A program made the translations under genes and the position numbers. Positions 19,724-30,582 of a stretch of DNA of 64,000 bases are shown one piece after another. Where the stretch lies: positions 2,533,321 to 2,597,320 of the forward strand of contig NZ_CP072392.1 of assembly GCF_017742835.1 (NCBI RefSeq), written 5' to 3'. The notes under the pieces were generated by a model. The model saw only the letters and a program-made list of their open reading frames with translations. It searched no databases and was not told where the DNA came from. Within the stretch, counting starts at the first letter, position 1. Each line of letters begins with the position of its first letter. Source of the DNA: Aquabacter sp. L1I39. GTDB taxonomy: Bacteria; Pseudomonadota; Alphaproteobacteria; Rhizobiales; Xanthobacteraceae.

Positions 19724-21018
19724 TCCGCACCGAAGCCTCCAAGGCCCAAACCGCTCCCGCCGAACCGGAGCCGCTGGCAGGAGAGACCATTGCGGCCCGC
19801 CTGAAGGAGTTGGCCGCCTTCACCGATGTGCCGGGCGAAATGACCCGCCTGTCCCTGTCCCCCGCCCATAAGAGGGCGGCGGCGCAGGTGGCTTATTGGT
19901 TCCGCGCCGCAGGCATGAACCACGTGCATATGGATGCCACGGGCACCATTGTCGGCCGCTATGCCGCCGATCGGCCGGACGCCAAGACGCTGGTCATCGG
20001 CTCGCACATCGACACCGTGCGCAATGCTGGCATCTATGACGGAAATCTCGGCGTCCTGGTGGGCATCGCCGCTGTGGACCAGCTGCGACGGGAAGGCCGG
20101 CGCCTGCCCTTTGCCGTGGAGGTCGCTGCCTTCGCCGATGAGGAAGGTGTGCGCTTCCTGTCCACCCTCTCCTCCTCCAAGGCGTTCGCGGGTCGGTTCG
20201 ATCCCAAGTGTCTGGAGGACGTGGACAGTGCCGGCATTTCCCGGCACGAAGCGCTGCGGACCTTTGGCGCGCCGGTGGACACCGTGGCCCAATGCGCCCG
20301 GACACCCGAAGAGACGCTGGGCTATGTGGAAGTGCATATCGAGCAGGGACCGGTGCTTGAAGCGCTGAGCCTGCCGCTCGGCATCGTCACCGGCATTGCC
20401 GGTGCCTCCCGCGCCTCCATCCGCCTCAAGGGTCAGGCCGCCCATTCCGGCACCATGCCCATGCCCATGCGCCAGGACGCGCTGGCAGCGGCCGCCGAGA
20501 TCATTCTCGCGGTGGAAGCCCGTGGCCGGGCGGACGTGGCGCCGCACTCCCTGGTGGCGACGGTGGGCACGCTGACCATCGCCGGCAGCGCCGTGAACGT
20601 GGTGCCGGGCGAAGTGGTCTTCTCCATCGACGTGCGCTCCTCGGACGACGGAACGCGCCGCGCCGCCGTGGCCGACATCACCAGCGCCATCGAAGCCATC
20701 GCCGCCCGTCGCGGCATCACGCCCTTCGTCTCCTGGGGCCACGACGCCCCGGCCGCGCCCTGCGACGAAAGACTGAAGGCGCGCCTTTCCGAGGCGGTTG
20801 CCTCCCTCGGCCTGCCCGTCCATCACCTGCCCTCGGGCGCCGGCCACGACGCCATGGTGTTCCGCGATGTGCTGCCCATGGCCATGCTCTTCGTGCGGTC
20901 CTTCAATGGCAGCCACAATCCGAAGGAATATGCCGCCCCCGAGGATATCGAGCTTGCGGCCCGCGCGCTCCACGCCTTCCTCTTGCGCCTTGCCGAGCAG
21001 GAGGCAGGCGCACACTGA
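19720..21018 (+). CDS. allC: allantoate amidohydrolase
   Basis: A 432-residue M20-family (hydantoinase/carbamoylase group) enzyme that releases CO2 and ammonia from allantoate. Metal-site motifs are VIGSHIDTVRNAGIYDGNLG and AFADEEGVRF, then VEVHIEQGPVLE and GQAAHSGTMPMPMRQDAL, with PSGAGHDAMVF near the C-terminus. These are the diagnostic blocks of AllC-type enzymes. It overlaps puuE-uraD by four bases. No ureidoglycolate lyase follows, so the last step must be encoded elsewhere or be done by the M20 enzyme at 12516 or another protein. Confidence 0.92.
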   Translation: MIRTEASKAQTAPAEPEPLAGETIAARLKELAAFTDVPGEMTRLSLSPAHKRAAAQVAYWFRAAGMNHVHMDATGTIVGRYAADRPDAKTLVIGSHIDTVRNAGIYDGNLGVLVGIAAVDQLRREGRRLPFAVEVAAFADEEGVRFLSTLSSSKAFAGRFDPKCLEDVDSAGISRHEALRTFGAPVDTVAQCARTPEETLGYVEVHIEQGPVLEALSLPLGIVTGIAGASRASIRLKGQAAHSGTMPMPMRQDALAAAAEIILAVEARGRADVAPHSLVATVGTLTIAGSAVNVVPGEVVFSIDVRSSDDGTRRAAVADITSAIEAIAARRGITPFVSWGHDAPAAPCDERLKARLSEAVASLGLPVHHLPSGAGHDAMVFRDVLPMAMLFVRSFNGSHNPKEYAAPEDIELAARALHAFLLRLAEQEAGAH

Positions 21019-21032
21019 TCCCCAACGCAAAA

Positions 21033-21062
21033 CGGCCGGCGCACGCGCCGGCCGCTTCGTTG
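21033..21062. terminator. bidirectional intrinsic terminator between allC and mmsA
   Basis: A perfect palindrome CGGCCGGCGC-AC-GCGCCGGCCG (21033-21054), with CAAAA on the left and CTTCGTTG on the right. It lies between convergent genes. Confidence 0.7.
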
Positions 21063-21075
21063 CCTTGCGGAAGCC

Positions 21076-22566
<1,491 letters not shown>

Positions 22567-22676
22567 GGCGTCCTCCAGAACTCTCGGGCGGATATCTGGT
22601 GCGCAGAGAACATCTGGTAATTACGCGGAGCAATGCCTAACATCCCGGACACGTTGTGCAGAAATAGGCTTAGCTC

Positions 22677-23570
22677 GTGAATTGGGACCATGCCCGCATC
22701 TTTCTCGCCGTGGCCCGGGCCGGGCAGATGCTGGGCGCGGCCCAGCGCCTGAACGTGGATCACGCCACCGTCACCCGCCGCATCAATGCCCTTGAGGCGG
22801 ACCTCGGCGCGCGTGTGTTCGAGCGGCGCACCACAGGCTGTACTTTGACCGCCGTGGGCGAGCGTTTCCTCGCGGTGGCGGAGCGGGTGGAAAGCGAGAT
22901 GATCCGAGCGCGGTCGGATCTGGGCAATGCCGACCTGAAGTTGGAAGGCACCATTCGCATCGGCGCGCCGGATGCGCTGGGCACCTATTTCCTCGCCCCC
23001 CGGCTGCCGCGCTTTGCCGCCCCTCATCCCGACCTTGTGGTGCAATTGGTGCCCTTGCCGCGCACCTTCTCCCTCTCCAAGCGTGAGGCGGACATCGCCA
23101 TCACCATCGAGCGTCCCTCCGAGGGACGCCTCTTCGTGCGGCGCCTGACGGACTATTCTCTCTCCGTCTATGCCTCCCGCGCCTATCTGGAGGAGAGCGG
23201 CCCCATCGCCTGCGAGGCGGACCTGAAAGACCGCACCCTCATCACCTATGTGCAGGACCTCGCTTACAGCCCCGGCCTCGACTATATGAGCGCCCTGGTT
23301 GAGCTGTGCGGACGGCGGTTCGAGTGCGCCAGCGCCGTCGGCCAATTGGAGGCGGTGCGCGCCGGTGGTGGGGTCGCCATTCTCCATGACTACGCCGCCG
23401 CAGCCCATGGCGATCTCCTCCCCGTGCTGCCCCATGTGAGATTTGAGCGCGCCTATTGGCTGGTGGTGCACGCGGACATGCGAGACCTGCGCCGGATTTC
23501 CCAGATGGAGGACTTCATCGTCGATGCGGTGCGCGGGGAGCGGGTCTCCTTCCTGCCCGGGCGCGCCTGA
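22677..23570 (+). CDS. LysR-family transcriptional regulator
   Basis: 297 residues starting at GTG 22677, the only start that gives the full helix-turn-helix (WDHARIFLAVARAGQMLGAA, ATVTRRINALEADLGARVFE). The effector domain follows. A good ribosome site is not visible. It diverges from mmsA, where 7-base direct repeats ATCTGGT occur in the 110-bp gap at about 22592-22616, so it probably controls mmsA. Its sequence style (VDHATVTRRINALE, SLSKREADIAI) is close to the LysR at 36561, suggesting the same subfamily. Confidence 0.85.
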   Translation: MNWDHARIFLAVARAGQMLGAAQRLNVDHATVTRRINALEADLGARVFERRTTGCTLTAVGERFLAVAERVESEMIRARSDLGNADLKLEGTIRIGAPDALGTYFLAPRLPRFAAPHPDLVVQLVPLPRTFSLSKREADIAITIERPSEGRLFVRRLTDYSLSVYASRAYLEESGPIACEADLKDRTLITYVQDLAYSPGLDYMSALVELCGRRFECASAVGQLEAVRAGGGVAILHDYAAAAHGDLLPVLPHVRFERAYWLVVHADMRDLRRISQMEDFIVDAVRGERVSFLPGRA

Positions 23571-23658
23571 AGGCGGCAGCCGCGAGACTTGGTTGAATCC
23601 AAGTGAGGATGCGATCAGATTGCCGTGCAATCCGGCCCTGGTGTGCGCTACAGGAGGA

Positions 23659-24417
23659 ATGCCGCGCGCTTCTGTGCCGGCTGTTACGGACGAACAGATG
23701 GACGATCGGATCTCCAAACCGGCCGCCGCGCCGGGCCGCGACTTCAAGGTGGCCCGCCTTGCCGCACCTCTGCGCCACTCGGTGGTGGAGAGCATCCGCG
23801 ACGCGATCGCGCTTGGGCGCTTCACGACGGGAGAACGGCTGCCAGAACGGGCGCTCTGCGAGCTGACGGGGGTCAGTCGCACACTGGTGCGCGAAGCCCT
23901 GCGGCAATTGGAATCCGAGGGCCTGATTATCGTCGTGCCTCACCGGGGGCCGATCGTCGCGGGCGTGACGCCAGAGCAGGCCGAAGGCATATATCAGGTG
24001 CGGGCGGAACTGGAGGGGCTGGCCGCGGAGCGCTTCGCGGCAAAGGCCGGGCCGGTCGAGAAAAAAGCGCTGAAGGCCGCCTTTCGCCAGTTGAAGACGG
24101 CATTGACCTCTGCCGATCCGTTGGACCGCATCAACGCCAAGAACCACTTTTATGATAGCCTGATCGAGGGCGCCGGAAACGAGGCCCTGGGGCAGGCACT
24201 GAACATGCTGAATGCGCGGATCACCGTGCTGCGCGCCACCTCCCTTCAGACCCCCGGCCGGGGCAAGGAGAGCATCGCCGAGCTGAGTGAGCTGGTGGAT
24301 GCGCTCATGGCCGGCGACGGCGTCGCCGCCCGTGCCGCGGCGGTTCGCCACGTCGCCAAGGCGGCCGAAGTCGCCCTTCTCAATCTGCGCCGACAAGACG
24401 CCGCCACAAGCGTGTGA
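23659..24417 (+). CDS. GntR-family regulator, FadR/FCD subgroup
   Basis: Up to 252 residues. The winged helix-turn-helix runs from LRHSVVESIRDAIALGRF through LPERALCELTGVSRTLVREALRQLESEGL. A C-terminal all-alpha FCD ligand domain follows (QVRAELEGLAAERFA, then NHFYDSLIEGAGNEAL, AAAVRHVAKA). The start is uncertain. ATG 23659 lies only one base after AGGAGG, which is too close, while ATG 23698 has a weak site; the domain begins after both. It sits between a LysR gene and gpmI with no obvious target next to it. The typical ligand would be an organic acid. Confidence 0.82.
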   Translation: MPRASVPAVTDEQMDDRISKPAAAPGRDFKVARLAAPLRHSVVESIRDAIALGRFTTGERLPERALCELTGVSRTLVREALRQLESEGLIIVVPHRGPIVAGVTPEQAEGIYQVRAELEGLAAERFAAKAGPVEKKALKAAFRQLKTALTSADPLDRINAKNHFYDSLIEGAGNEALGQALNMLNARITVLRATSLQTPGRGKESIAELSELVDALMAGDGVAARAAAVRHVAKAAEVALLNLRRQDAATSV

Positions 24418-24483
24418 CCTTGTGTTCGCCGCCGGCCCGCCTTATCGGCAGGGCCAGCAATATGCGACGCAACGAGGTCTGAC

Positions 24484-26007
24484 ATGTCGAAGCCATCCCT
24501 TGCCATGCTCGTCGTTCTCGATGGATGGGGATGGCGCGAGGAAGACGCCGATAATGCGGTGCGGCTCGCCCACACCCCCAACTTCGATCGTCTCTACGCC
24601 GGCTCCCCCCATGCCTTCCTGAGCACGTCCGGTCTTGATGTCGGCCTGCCGCCCGGACAGATGGGCAATTCCGAAGTTGGCCATCTCAATCTCGGCGCGG
24701 GCCGCGTGGTGATGCAGGATCTGCCACGCATCGACGCGGCGGTGGCCGACGGCGAGCTCGCCCGGCGCATCGAGGAGAGCGGCCTCGTCGCGTCGCTGAA
24801 GAAGACCGGGGGCACCTGCCATATCATCGGGCTCATGTCACCCGGCGGCGTCCATGCCCACCAGGATCACGCCGTGGCCGTGGCCAAGATCTTGCGCGAG
24901 CGCGACATTCCCGTGGCCGTGCACGCCCTTACCGACGGCCGCGACACCGCGCCCCGCTCCGCATCCGAGGCGCTGGCGAAGCTGGAAGCCGACCTACCCG
25001 AGGGCGCGCCCATCGTCACCGTCTGCGGCCGCTACTTCGCCATGGACCGCGACAAGCGGTGGGACCGCGTGAAGCGGGCCTATGACCTGCTGGTGCGGGG
25101 CGAAGGCACGCCGCGCGAGACCCCCCTGGCGGCCGTGGAGGCCTCCTATGCGGCCGACATTTCGGACGAATTCATCGAGCCCGCCGTTGTCGGCGCCTAT
25201 ACCGGCATGAAGGATGGCGATGCCATCCTGTGCACCAATTTCCGCGCCGACCGCGCCCGCGAATTGCTGGACGCCTTGCTTCTCAAGGCCTTCGACGGCT
25301 TCGACAGGGGCACGCCGGTCAGCTTCTGCGCGGCGGCCGGCATGGCCTCCTATAGCGGTGAGCTGGACCAGGCGATGGTCACTCTGTTCCCGCGCCAGTC
25401 CCTGGAAAAGGGTCTCGGAGAAGTGGTGGCAGAAGCGGGCCTTGCCCAGGTGCGCGCAGCGGAGACGGAGAAGTACCCCCACGTCACCTATTTCCTCAAT
25501 GGCGGCCGCGAGACCCCCTATCCCGGCGAAGACCGCATCCTGGTCCCCTCTCCGAAGGTTGCCACCTATGACCTGCAGCCGGAGATGTCGGCCCCCGAAT
25601 TGACCGAGAAGGTTCTGGAGGCGATCCGCTCGGGCAAATACAGCCTGATCGTACTCAACTATGCCAATCCCGACATGGTGGGACACACCGGTTCCCTGCC
25701 CGCGGCCATCAAGGCGGTGGAAACCGTGGATACGGGCCTGGGCAAGCTGGCGGAGGCGGTGCAGGAGATGAGCGGCGCCTTGCTGGTGACCGCCGACCAC
25801 GGCAATTGCGAACTCATGCGCGACCCGCAGACCGGCAATCCCCATACCGCCCACACCACGCACCCGGTGCCGATCTTCCTCGCAGGCCGACCCGAGGTGA
25901 CACTGGCGGACGGTCGCCTCGGCGATGTGGCGCCCACTCTGCTGGCCTTGATCGGGCTGCCCCAGCCGGCCGAGATGACGGGGAAGTCGCTGCTCCGCGC
26001 ACTCTGA
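24484..26007 (+). CDS. gpmI: 2,3-bisphosphoglycerate-independent phosphoglycerate mutase
   Basis: 507 residues, the usual size of the alkaline-phosphatase-superfamily mutase that interconverts 3- and 2-phosphoglycerate. Residues 8-14 LVVLDGW hold the first metal ligand. GQMGNSEVGHLNLGAGR at about 59 has the phosphoserine. Further blocks are HALTDGRDTAPRSA, NFRADRARE, NYANPDMVGHTG and VTADHGNCELM, so the two-manganese site is complete. Lone gene with its own hairpin terminator. Confidence 0.96.
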   Translation: MSKPSLAMLVVLDGWGWREEDADNAVRLAHTPNFDRLYAGSPHAFLSTSGLDVGLPPGQMGNSEVGHLNLGAGRVVMQDLPRIDAAVADGELARRIEESGLVASLKKTGGTCHIIGLMSPGGVHAHQDHAVAVAKILRERDIPVAVHALTDGRDTAPRSASEALAKLEADLPEGAPIVTVCGRYFAMDRDKRWDRVKRAYDLLVRGEGTPRETPLAAVEASYAADISDEFIEPAVVGAYTGMKDGDAILCTNFRADRARELLDALLLKAFDGFDRGTPVSFCAAAGMASYSGELDQAMVTLFPRQSLEKGLGEVVAEAGLAQVRAAETEKYPHVTYFLNGGRETPYPGEDRILVPSPKVATYDLQPEMSAPELTEKVLEAIRSGKYSLIVLNYANPDMVGHTGSLPAAIKAVETVDTGLGKLAEAVQEMSGALLVTADHGNCELMRDPQTGNPHTAHTTHPVPIFLAGRPEVTLADGRLGDVAPTLLALIGLPQPAEMTGKSLLRAL

Positions 26008-26012
26008 GGCGA

Positions 26013-26036
26013 CGGGCGCCGGCTCGCCGGCGCCCG
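26013..26036 (+). terminator. hairpin terminator of gpmI
   Basis: A 10-bp stem CGGGCGCCGG / CCGGCGCCCG with tetraloop CTCG, six bases past the gpmI stop and followed by GATTTCC. Confidence 0.65.
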
Positions 26037-26092
26037 GATTTCCAAGCCGATCGGTTCCTGCCCGGCAAAGAGCATAAGCAGATCACCAAAGC

Positions 26093-26169
26093 GGATCGCG
26101 CTCTAACTCGTTGAGAGAGAATGCGTGATCCGATCAGCCTGCGGTGCAGGCTGATCGGCGCATGCTCTA
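26093..26169 (-). repeat. extragenic palindromic repeat, copy 2 (inverted)
   Basis: Reverse complement of the element at 16151-16227, with about six differences over 77 bases. Here the central hairpin is better conserved: CCGATCAGCCTGC / GCAGGCTGATCGG, 13 bp with loop ACC. It lies between the gpmI terminator and the end of the type I secretion operon. Confidence 0.8.
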
Positions 26170-26208
26170 GGCAGAAACCGTCGAAACGGGCGACCTGCTG
26201 GAGCCGGA

Positions 26209-27534
26209 TCACCGCTCCTGCATCGAAGAGCCGAACCGATCCACAATCGGCGCCACGAGGAACTGAAGCACCGTGCGCTCCCCCGTGGGCATGAACACGG
26301 AGGCCTGCATTCCCGGAATGATCCGATCTCTGATCTCGGGGGGAATGGAGGCGCGATCTACAGAGACTTCTGCCGCATAATAGTTCGCCCCAGTCTTCGG
26401 ATCCTCAAGCACGTCGTGGGACAAGGTTTCCAACGTGCCCTTGATCATTTCGCTCTTGTATTCGCGGAACTGGCTGAGCTGGATGTCCACTTCCTGGCCC
26501 ACCCGAACGCGGTCGATATCTTCCGGATCGATCTTGGCCCGCAGCACGAGAACATCAGAAGAGGGAACAATTTCCATAATCACATCGCCTGGGCGCACGA
26601 CGCCACCCACGGTGAAGATCTTCATGCCCTGAACAGAGCCTGAAACCGGCGCCGTAATATCGACGCGCTTAAGGCTGTCCTTTGCGACAATGATCTGCTG
26701 CGTGAGATCGCCGATGGTCTTGCGAACATCAGGCAGGGCGACGGCGGCTTCCTGGACATAGGCCTTTCGCAACTGGTCAGCGCTCGCGGTCAGCTCGTTG
26801 ACCTTGTCCTGCCCCTGAGCGATCGAGACCACGGCTCCGTCGATCGCCCCCTGAAGACCCGATTCCTGACGCTGCAGAGCCGTCACCCGCGGCAAGGCAA
26901 CAAAGCCCTTCTTGTAGAGCGTCATCACCCCTTCCATCTCGCTCTTGACCGTGACGAGCTGCTCTTCCGACGTCTTCTTTGTAATCGCTGCCTGCTCGAT
27001 CTGCTTCTGCGCCTGACCGAGCTGGGCCTCGATCACATCGAGAGAACTTTGGAGCGTGGCAAGGCGGCTGTCGAACTGCCGCTTGTTGTCGCTCATGGCG
27101 GCGGCGACCTGAGGATCGGACGCGAGCTTCGTGACGCTCTCAGGAAAGGTCACCTGCTTGGCGAGAGAGCGCTGCGCCTCCAGGCGCGCCTCCTGGGCCT
27201 GGGCCTGGGCCAACTGCTTCTCGTAGGTCTCGGCAGCAGCCATGCTGCGTGTCGGATCGAGACGCAGAAGGACGTCTCCCTTCTTTACGATGCTGCCGTC
27301 GCGCACGAGAATCTCGCGGACGATGCCGCCTTCCAGGTGCTGGATCTCCTTGCGGTTCGAAGACACCGCCACAATGCTGTTCGCAGTGACAGCACCATCG
27401 ACCTTGGCGATCGCGGCCCACGTGAAGCTCACCACGAGCGTGAAGACCAAGAGGGCATAACCATAGGAGAGCACCGACTTCCAATCGCCCGGTGCGATGG
27501 GTGCGTGCTCAAGCAGAAGGTCATCGTTCATCAT
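26209..27534 (-). CDS. type I secretion membrane fusion protein, HlyD family
   Basis: A 441-residue periplasmic adaptor. A single N-terminal transmembrane helix (YALLVFTLVVSFTWAAIA) is followed by the lipoyl half-motif AVSSNRKEIQHLEGGIV. A long alpha-helical hairpin follows (about 100-300), then the second lipoyl half (ITAPVSGSVQGMKIFTVGGVV). The end is the beta-barrel and EIRDRIIPGMQASVFMPTGER. It joins the ABC exporter to an outer-membrane TolC-type duct, which is not in the window. Its ATG overlaps the exporter stop (ATGA), so the two are translationally coupled. Confidence 0.93.
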   Translation of the reverse strand: MMNDDLLLEHAPIAPGDWKSVLSYGYALLVFTLVVSFTWAAIAKVDGAVTANSIVAVSSNRKEIQHLEGGIVREILVRDGSIVKKGDVLLRLDPTRSMAAAETYEKQLAQAQAQEARLEAQRSLAKQVTFPESVTKLASDPQVAAAMSDNKRQFDSRLATLQSSLDVIEAQLGQAQKQIEQAAITKKTSEEQLVTVKSEMEGVMTLYKKGFVALPRVTALQRQESGLQGAIDGAVVSIAQGQDKVNELTASADQLRKAYVQEAAVALPDVRKTIGDLTQQIIVAKDSLKRVDITAPVSGSVQGMKIFTVGGVVRPGDVIMEIVPSSDVLVLRAKIDPEDIDRVRVGQEVDIQLSQFREYKSEMIKGTLETLSHDVLEDPKTGANYYAAEVSVDRASIPPEIRDRIIPGMQASVFMPTGERTVLQFLVAPIVDRFGSSMQER

Positions 27535-29255
27535 TCGCGCCCTTCAGCATTGCCGCCAATGACGGTGAGATTGGGTTGGGCCTTGAGGCGTGGCAGGCGG
27601 TTGACGATCTGGTCCCGCTCTCCAAAGGCCTGTACCGCGCCGCCATTCAGCACGAGGAGGTCATCACAGAAGGCGAGGAGACTCATGCGGTGGGTGATGA
27701 TGACAACCACCTTCCCTTGGGACCGTAACCGCAGGATGGCATCGCCAAGAGCCTTCTCGCCACCGGCATCGAGATGGGCATTGGGCTCGTCCATCACAAT
27801 GAGATGGGGATCGTTGAACACAGCCCGGGCCAGCGCAAGCCGCTGCCGCTGGCCGCCAGACAAAACGTAGCCACCCACCCCGATGCGGGTGTTGTAGCCA
27901 TCAGGCAGGGCTCGGACCACATCCTGAATGCCCGCGAGTTCCACCGCGGCGACGATCAGATCCGACCGTTTCGCCATTTCAGGATCAAGGCGCGCGATAT
28001 TTTCCGCGACCGTTCCGGGCATGAATTCGATGTCCTGCGGCACATAGCCGACGAACCGGCCAAGTTCATCCGCGTTCCAGTGGGTAAAATCGTTGTCCCC
28101 CAATGTCACAGCACCCCTGCGCGGGGTCCAGACGTTCACGAGCAGGCGCGCGAGGCACGATTTTCCCGCACCGCTTGGACCCACCACAGCCAGAACCCGT
28201 CCAGGAGCCACCGTGAACGAGACATCGTTGATAATAATCTTGTCCGAGTTTGGGGCACCCCCCCAAACGCGGGACACAATAAGAGGGCCAGTGGGCGCCG
28301 GGAGCGACATCCTCTCCACATCGTCTCGGCCGGCAATCACGGCATCAAGACGCTCGCGACTGGCCCCGAAAGCGGCGATCCGTTCCCAGTTTCTGATCAG
28401 ACCTTCAATGGGGCCTGTGGCGCGCAGCATAAGCATCACAGTAATAATCATGCCGCTGCCACCCACCTCCCCGGCGAGATAGAGGAAGACCGCCGTCGTC
28501 ACGAGCACGATGTAAATCATCAAATTCACGAAACGTGAAATCGCGACAATGACATCGGCGCGACGATGGGCTTCATAGCGCCAGCCAAGCATTGCCGCAT
28601 GAAGGCGACTCCACTTCGAGCGGATGGACGGCAACATCCCCATTGCTCGAGCGGGCTCCAGGATGCGGGATGCCGAAGCCCCATAAGCAGCTTCTGCGCT
28701 GCTCACCTCCCGGAACCGCGCGCTGTCCTTCCCGACAACGGATTGCTCGAGCAAGACGAGCGCGCCAATTGTCGCCAATACAGCAAAGGCCACCACGCCA
28801 AACACCCAATGCATCATGAACAGCACGAGGATAAGAAGCGGCGACCAGATCGCATCCATGATCGTCATGATCACGGGACCAGACAGAAATTCCCGAACAA
28901 AATTCAAGTCCGCAATGTTGTTCGGCGAGAGGCGTGTACTCGCATCCTCCCGATAAAGGCTATCGAAAAACTTTTGACTTAAGCGAATGTCGATCTGAAT
29001 GCCAAGACGTTGCAGGGATTTCGTGCGCACATAATCAATCAAGACAGCAATAAGAAGGAGAAACGTGCAGATCAATGCCAAAACGATCATAGTATTGACG
29101 TTATGGCTGTGGAGGACACGGCGCATGATCTGCCAGCCGTAAAAAGGACCCGCCAAAAACAGGATCGGAAGGACCGAACTCAGTGCGAGCAACCCTCCGT
29201 ATGCCGGCATAAGATCCCGGATCGCCAGCAGCGTCGGAGAGTTGATTGGTTTCAT
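27531..29255 (-). CDS. type I secretion ABC transporter, permease/ATPase (PrtD-like)
   Basis: A 574-residue half-transporter. Five to six transmembrane helices lie in residues 20-300. The nucleotide-binding domain has Walker A GPSGAGKSC (near 360), the Q-loop YVPQDIEFMPG, signature LSGGQRQRLALARA, Walker B LIVMDEPNAHLD and the H-loop ITHR. No C39 peptidase-like domain is present, as in the PrtD/RsaD class that exports RTX proteases and S-layer proteins. The predicted substrate is the RTX-like protein encoded at 32223. Base composition is visibly less GC-rich than in neighbouring housekeeping genes, which hints at transfer. Confidence 0.93.
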   Translation of the reverse strand: MKPINSPTLLAIRDLMPAYGGLLALSSVLPILFLAGPFYGWQIMRRVLHSHNVNTMIVLALICTFLLLIAVLIDYVRTKSLQRLGIQIDIRLSQKFFDSLYREDASTRLSPNNIADLNFVREFLSGPVIMTIMDAIWSPLLILVLFMMHWVFGVVAFAVLATIGALVLLEQSVVGKDSARFREVSSAEAAYGASASRILEPARAMGMLPSIRSKWSRLHAAMLGWRYEAHRRADVIVAISRFVNLMIYIVLVTTAVFLYLAGEVGGSGMIITVMLMLRATGPIEGLIRNWERIAAFGASRERLDAVIAGRDDVERMSLPAPTGPLIVSRVWGGAPNSDKIIINDVSFTVAPGRVLAVVGPSGAGKSCLARLLVNVWTPRRGAVTLGDNDFTHWNADELGRFVGYVPQDIEFMPGTVAENIARLDPEMAKRSDLIVAAVELAGIQDVVRALPDGYNTRIGVGGYVLSGGQRQRLALARAVFNDPHLIVMDEPNAHLDAGGEKALGDAILRLRSQGKVVVIITHRMSLLAFCDDLLVLNGGAVQAFGERDQIVNRLPRLKAQPNLTVIGGNAEGRE

Positions 29256-29349
29256 GCGTCAAGTCCAACCTTGAAAATTCGCGTCCTACCGCACTGCGAC
29301 ATTAGCACATGCGCAGCTTGTTTCAGAACGAGAATAAGCGTTTGCAAAC

Positions 29350-30582
29350 TCAGTGGGTCCCGAGGAGGGATTCCATCAGTTCGATCTGGCGCGCCACACA
29401 TTTCGCAACGGAATACCGGCGCACCACGACTTCACGGGCCGCGCGCTTCATGTGCCAAAACAGATCAGGACGATCCAGAGCCCGGATGATCGTGTCCCCC
29501 AGCAGATCGGGCTCAAAGAAGGGCACCAAAAGCCCCGTCTGTCCATGGGCGATGGCCTCGCGGACCGGCGGGGTATCGGAACCTATGATGAGGCATTCCG
29601 CAGCCATGGCCTCCGTCAGCGACCAGGACAACACAAAAGGATAGGTCAGATAAATGTGCGCTGCGGAAACCTGCAGGACGTCGAGGAAGGTCGGCCGCGG
29701 CACGACACCCATGAAGTGCACGCGCGAAAGGTCTGCCCTGGCCTCGATCTCGCGAACGAAAAGGTCTCGCCAGTTGCTGCCGTCCTCGGGGCGTGCGCCA
29801 TAGGAGACATCGGAGCCACCGACAATCACAACCTGGGCGTCGGGATGGGCAGCAAGCACCCGTGGCAAGGCCCGCATGAACACATGGAAACCGCGATACG
29901 GCTCGAGGTTCCGAGCCACATATGTCACCACCTTGTCGCCAGCCCGCACCTGGGATCCGTTCGGGAGGATCAGGGTCGCGTCAGGGTTCGGCCGCACGGC
30001 GTCGACGTCGATGCCATCGTGCACCACCTCGATGTTCGGCTGAAAGATTGGCGGGAACAGGCTGCGCTGCCACTCAGTGGGTGCAATTCCCAGATCCGCA
30101 TCCGCGAGCGCCATGGCCATGGTGGCGTTGCGGACATGAACCCGCACCTCGCCGTCGAGCCCGAAGCGCAAGAACTCCTGATCGAAGCCCACATCCTTAC
30201 CCACCGGGTGGTAATAGAATTCGCAAAAGGCGATGATCTTGGCATTCGGGAAGAGGGGCCGCAGAGGCAGGCCCTCGCCCCACCCCGGATGCACGAAGAT
30301 GACGTCAGGCTCCACGCCTTCCGCCTGCAACTCCGTGGCCAGATACATAATCTCCTCGGCCCGGCGGCACTCCGCATTGAACCGCCGGCCGAAGCTGTGC
30401 CCCTCGCTCTCCGGCTGGGGCGTCCAGGGATAGCGAAGCAGTTGCACACCGGCGATCGAGCGGGCTGTCGGCGAACCGAAAGCCACTACCCGGTAACCCG
30501 GCCGGCTCGCCAGGGTTGCGGCCAGGTGCCGGTACTGGGCCGGAAAATTGTTATGGATGAACAGAACCGTACGCACCGTCAC
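29350..30582 (-). CDS. glycosyltransferase, GT4-like, in the type I secretion locus
   Basis: 410 residues. The N-terminal FIHNNFPAQYRHLAATLASR is a clear GT-B start. The middle has VIFVHPGWGEGLPLRPLFPN. The C-terminal domain has YVARNLEPYRGFHVFMRALP, VVIVGGSDVSYG and the donor region LSWSLTEAMAAECLIIGSDTPP with a conserved Glu. It lies between the exporter and the SapC genes and overlaps sapC-1 by four bases, so it is part of the operon. It may glycosylate the exported protein or make the anchoring glycan. That role is inference from position. Confidence 0.88.
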   Translation of the reverse strand: MTVRTVLFIHNNFPAQYRHLAATLASRPGYRVVAFGSPTARSIAGVQLLRYPWTPQPESEGHSFGRRFNAECRRAEEIMYLATELQAEGVEPDVIFVHPGWGEGLPLRPLFPNAKIIAFCEFYYHPVGKDVGFDQEFLRFGLDGEVRVHVRNATMAMALADADLGIAPTEWQRSLFPPIFQPNIEVVHDGIDVDAVRPNPDATLILPNGSQVRAGDKVVTYVARNLEPYRGFHVFMRALPRVLAAHPDAQVVIVGGSDVSYGARPEDGSNWRDLFVREIEARADLSRVHFMGVVPRPTFLDVLQVSAAHIYLTYPFVLSWSLTEAMAAECLIIGSDTPPVREAIAHGQTGLLVPFFEPDLLGDTIIRALDRPDLFWHMKRAAREVVVRRYSVAKCVARQIELMESLLGTH

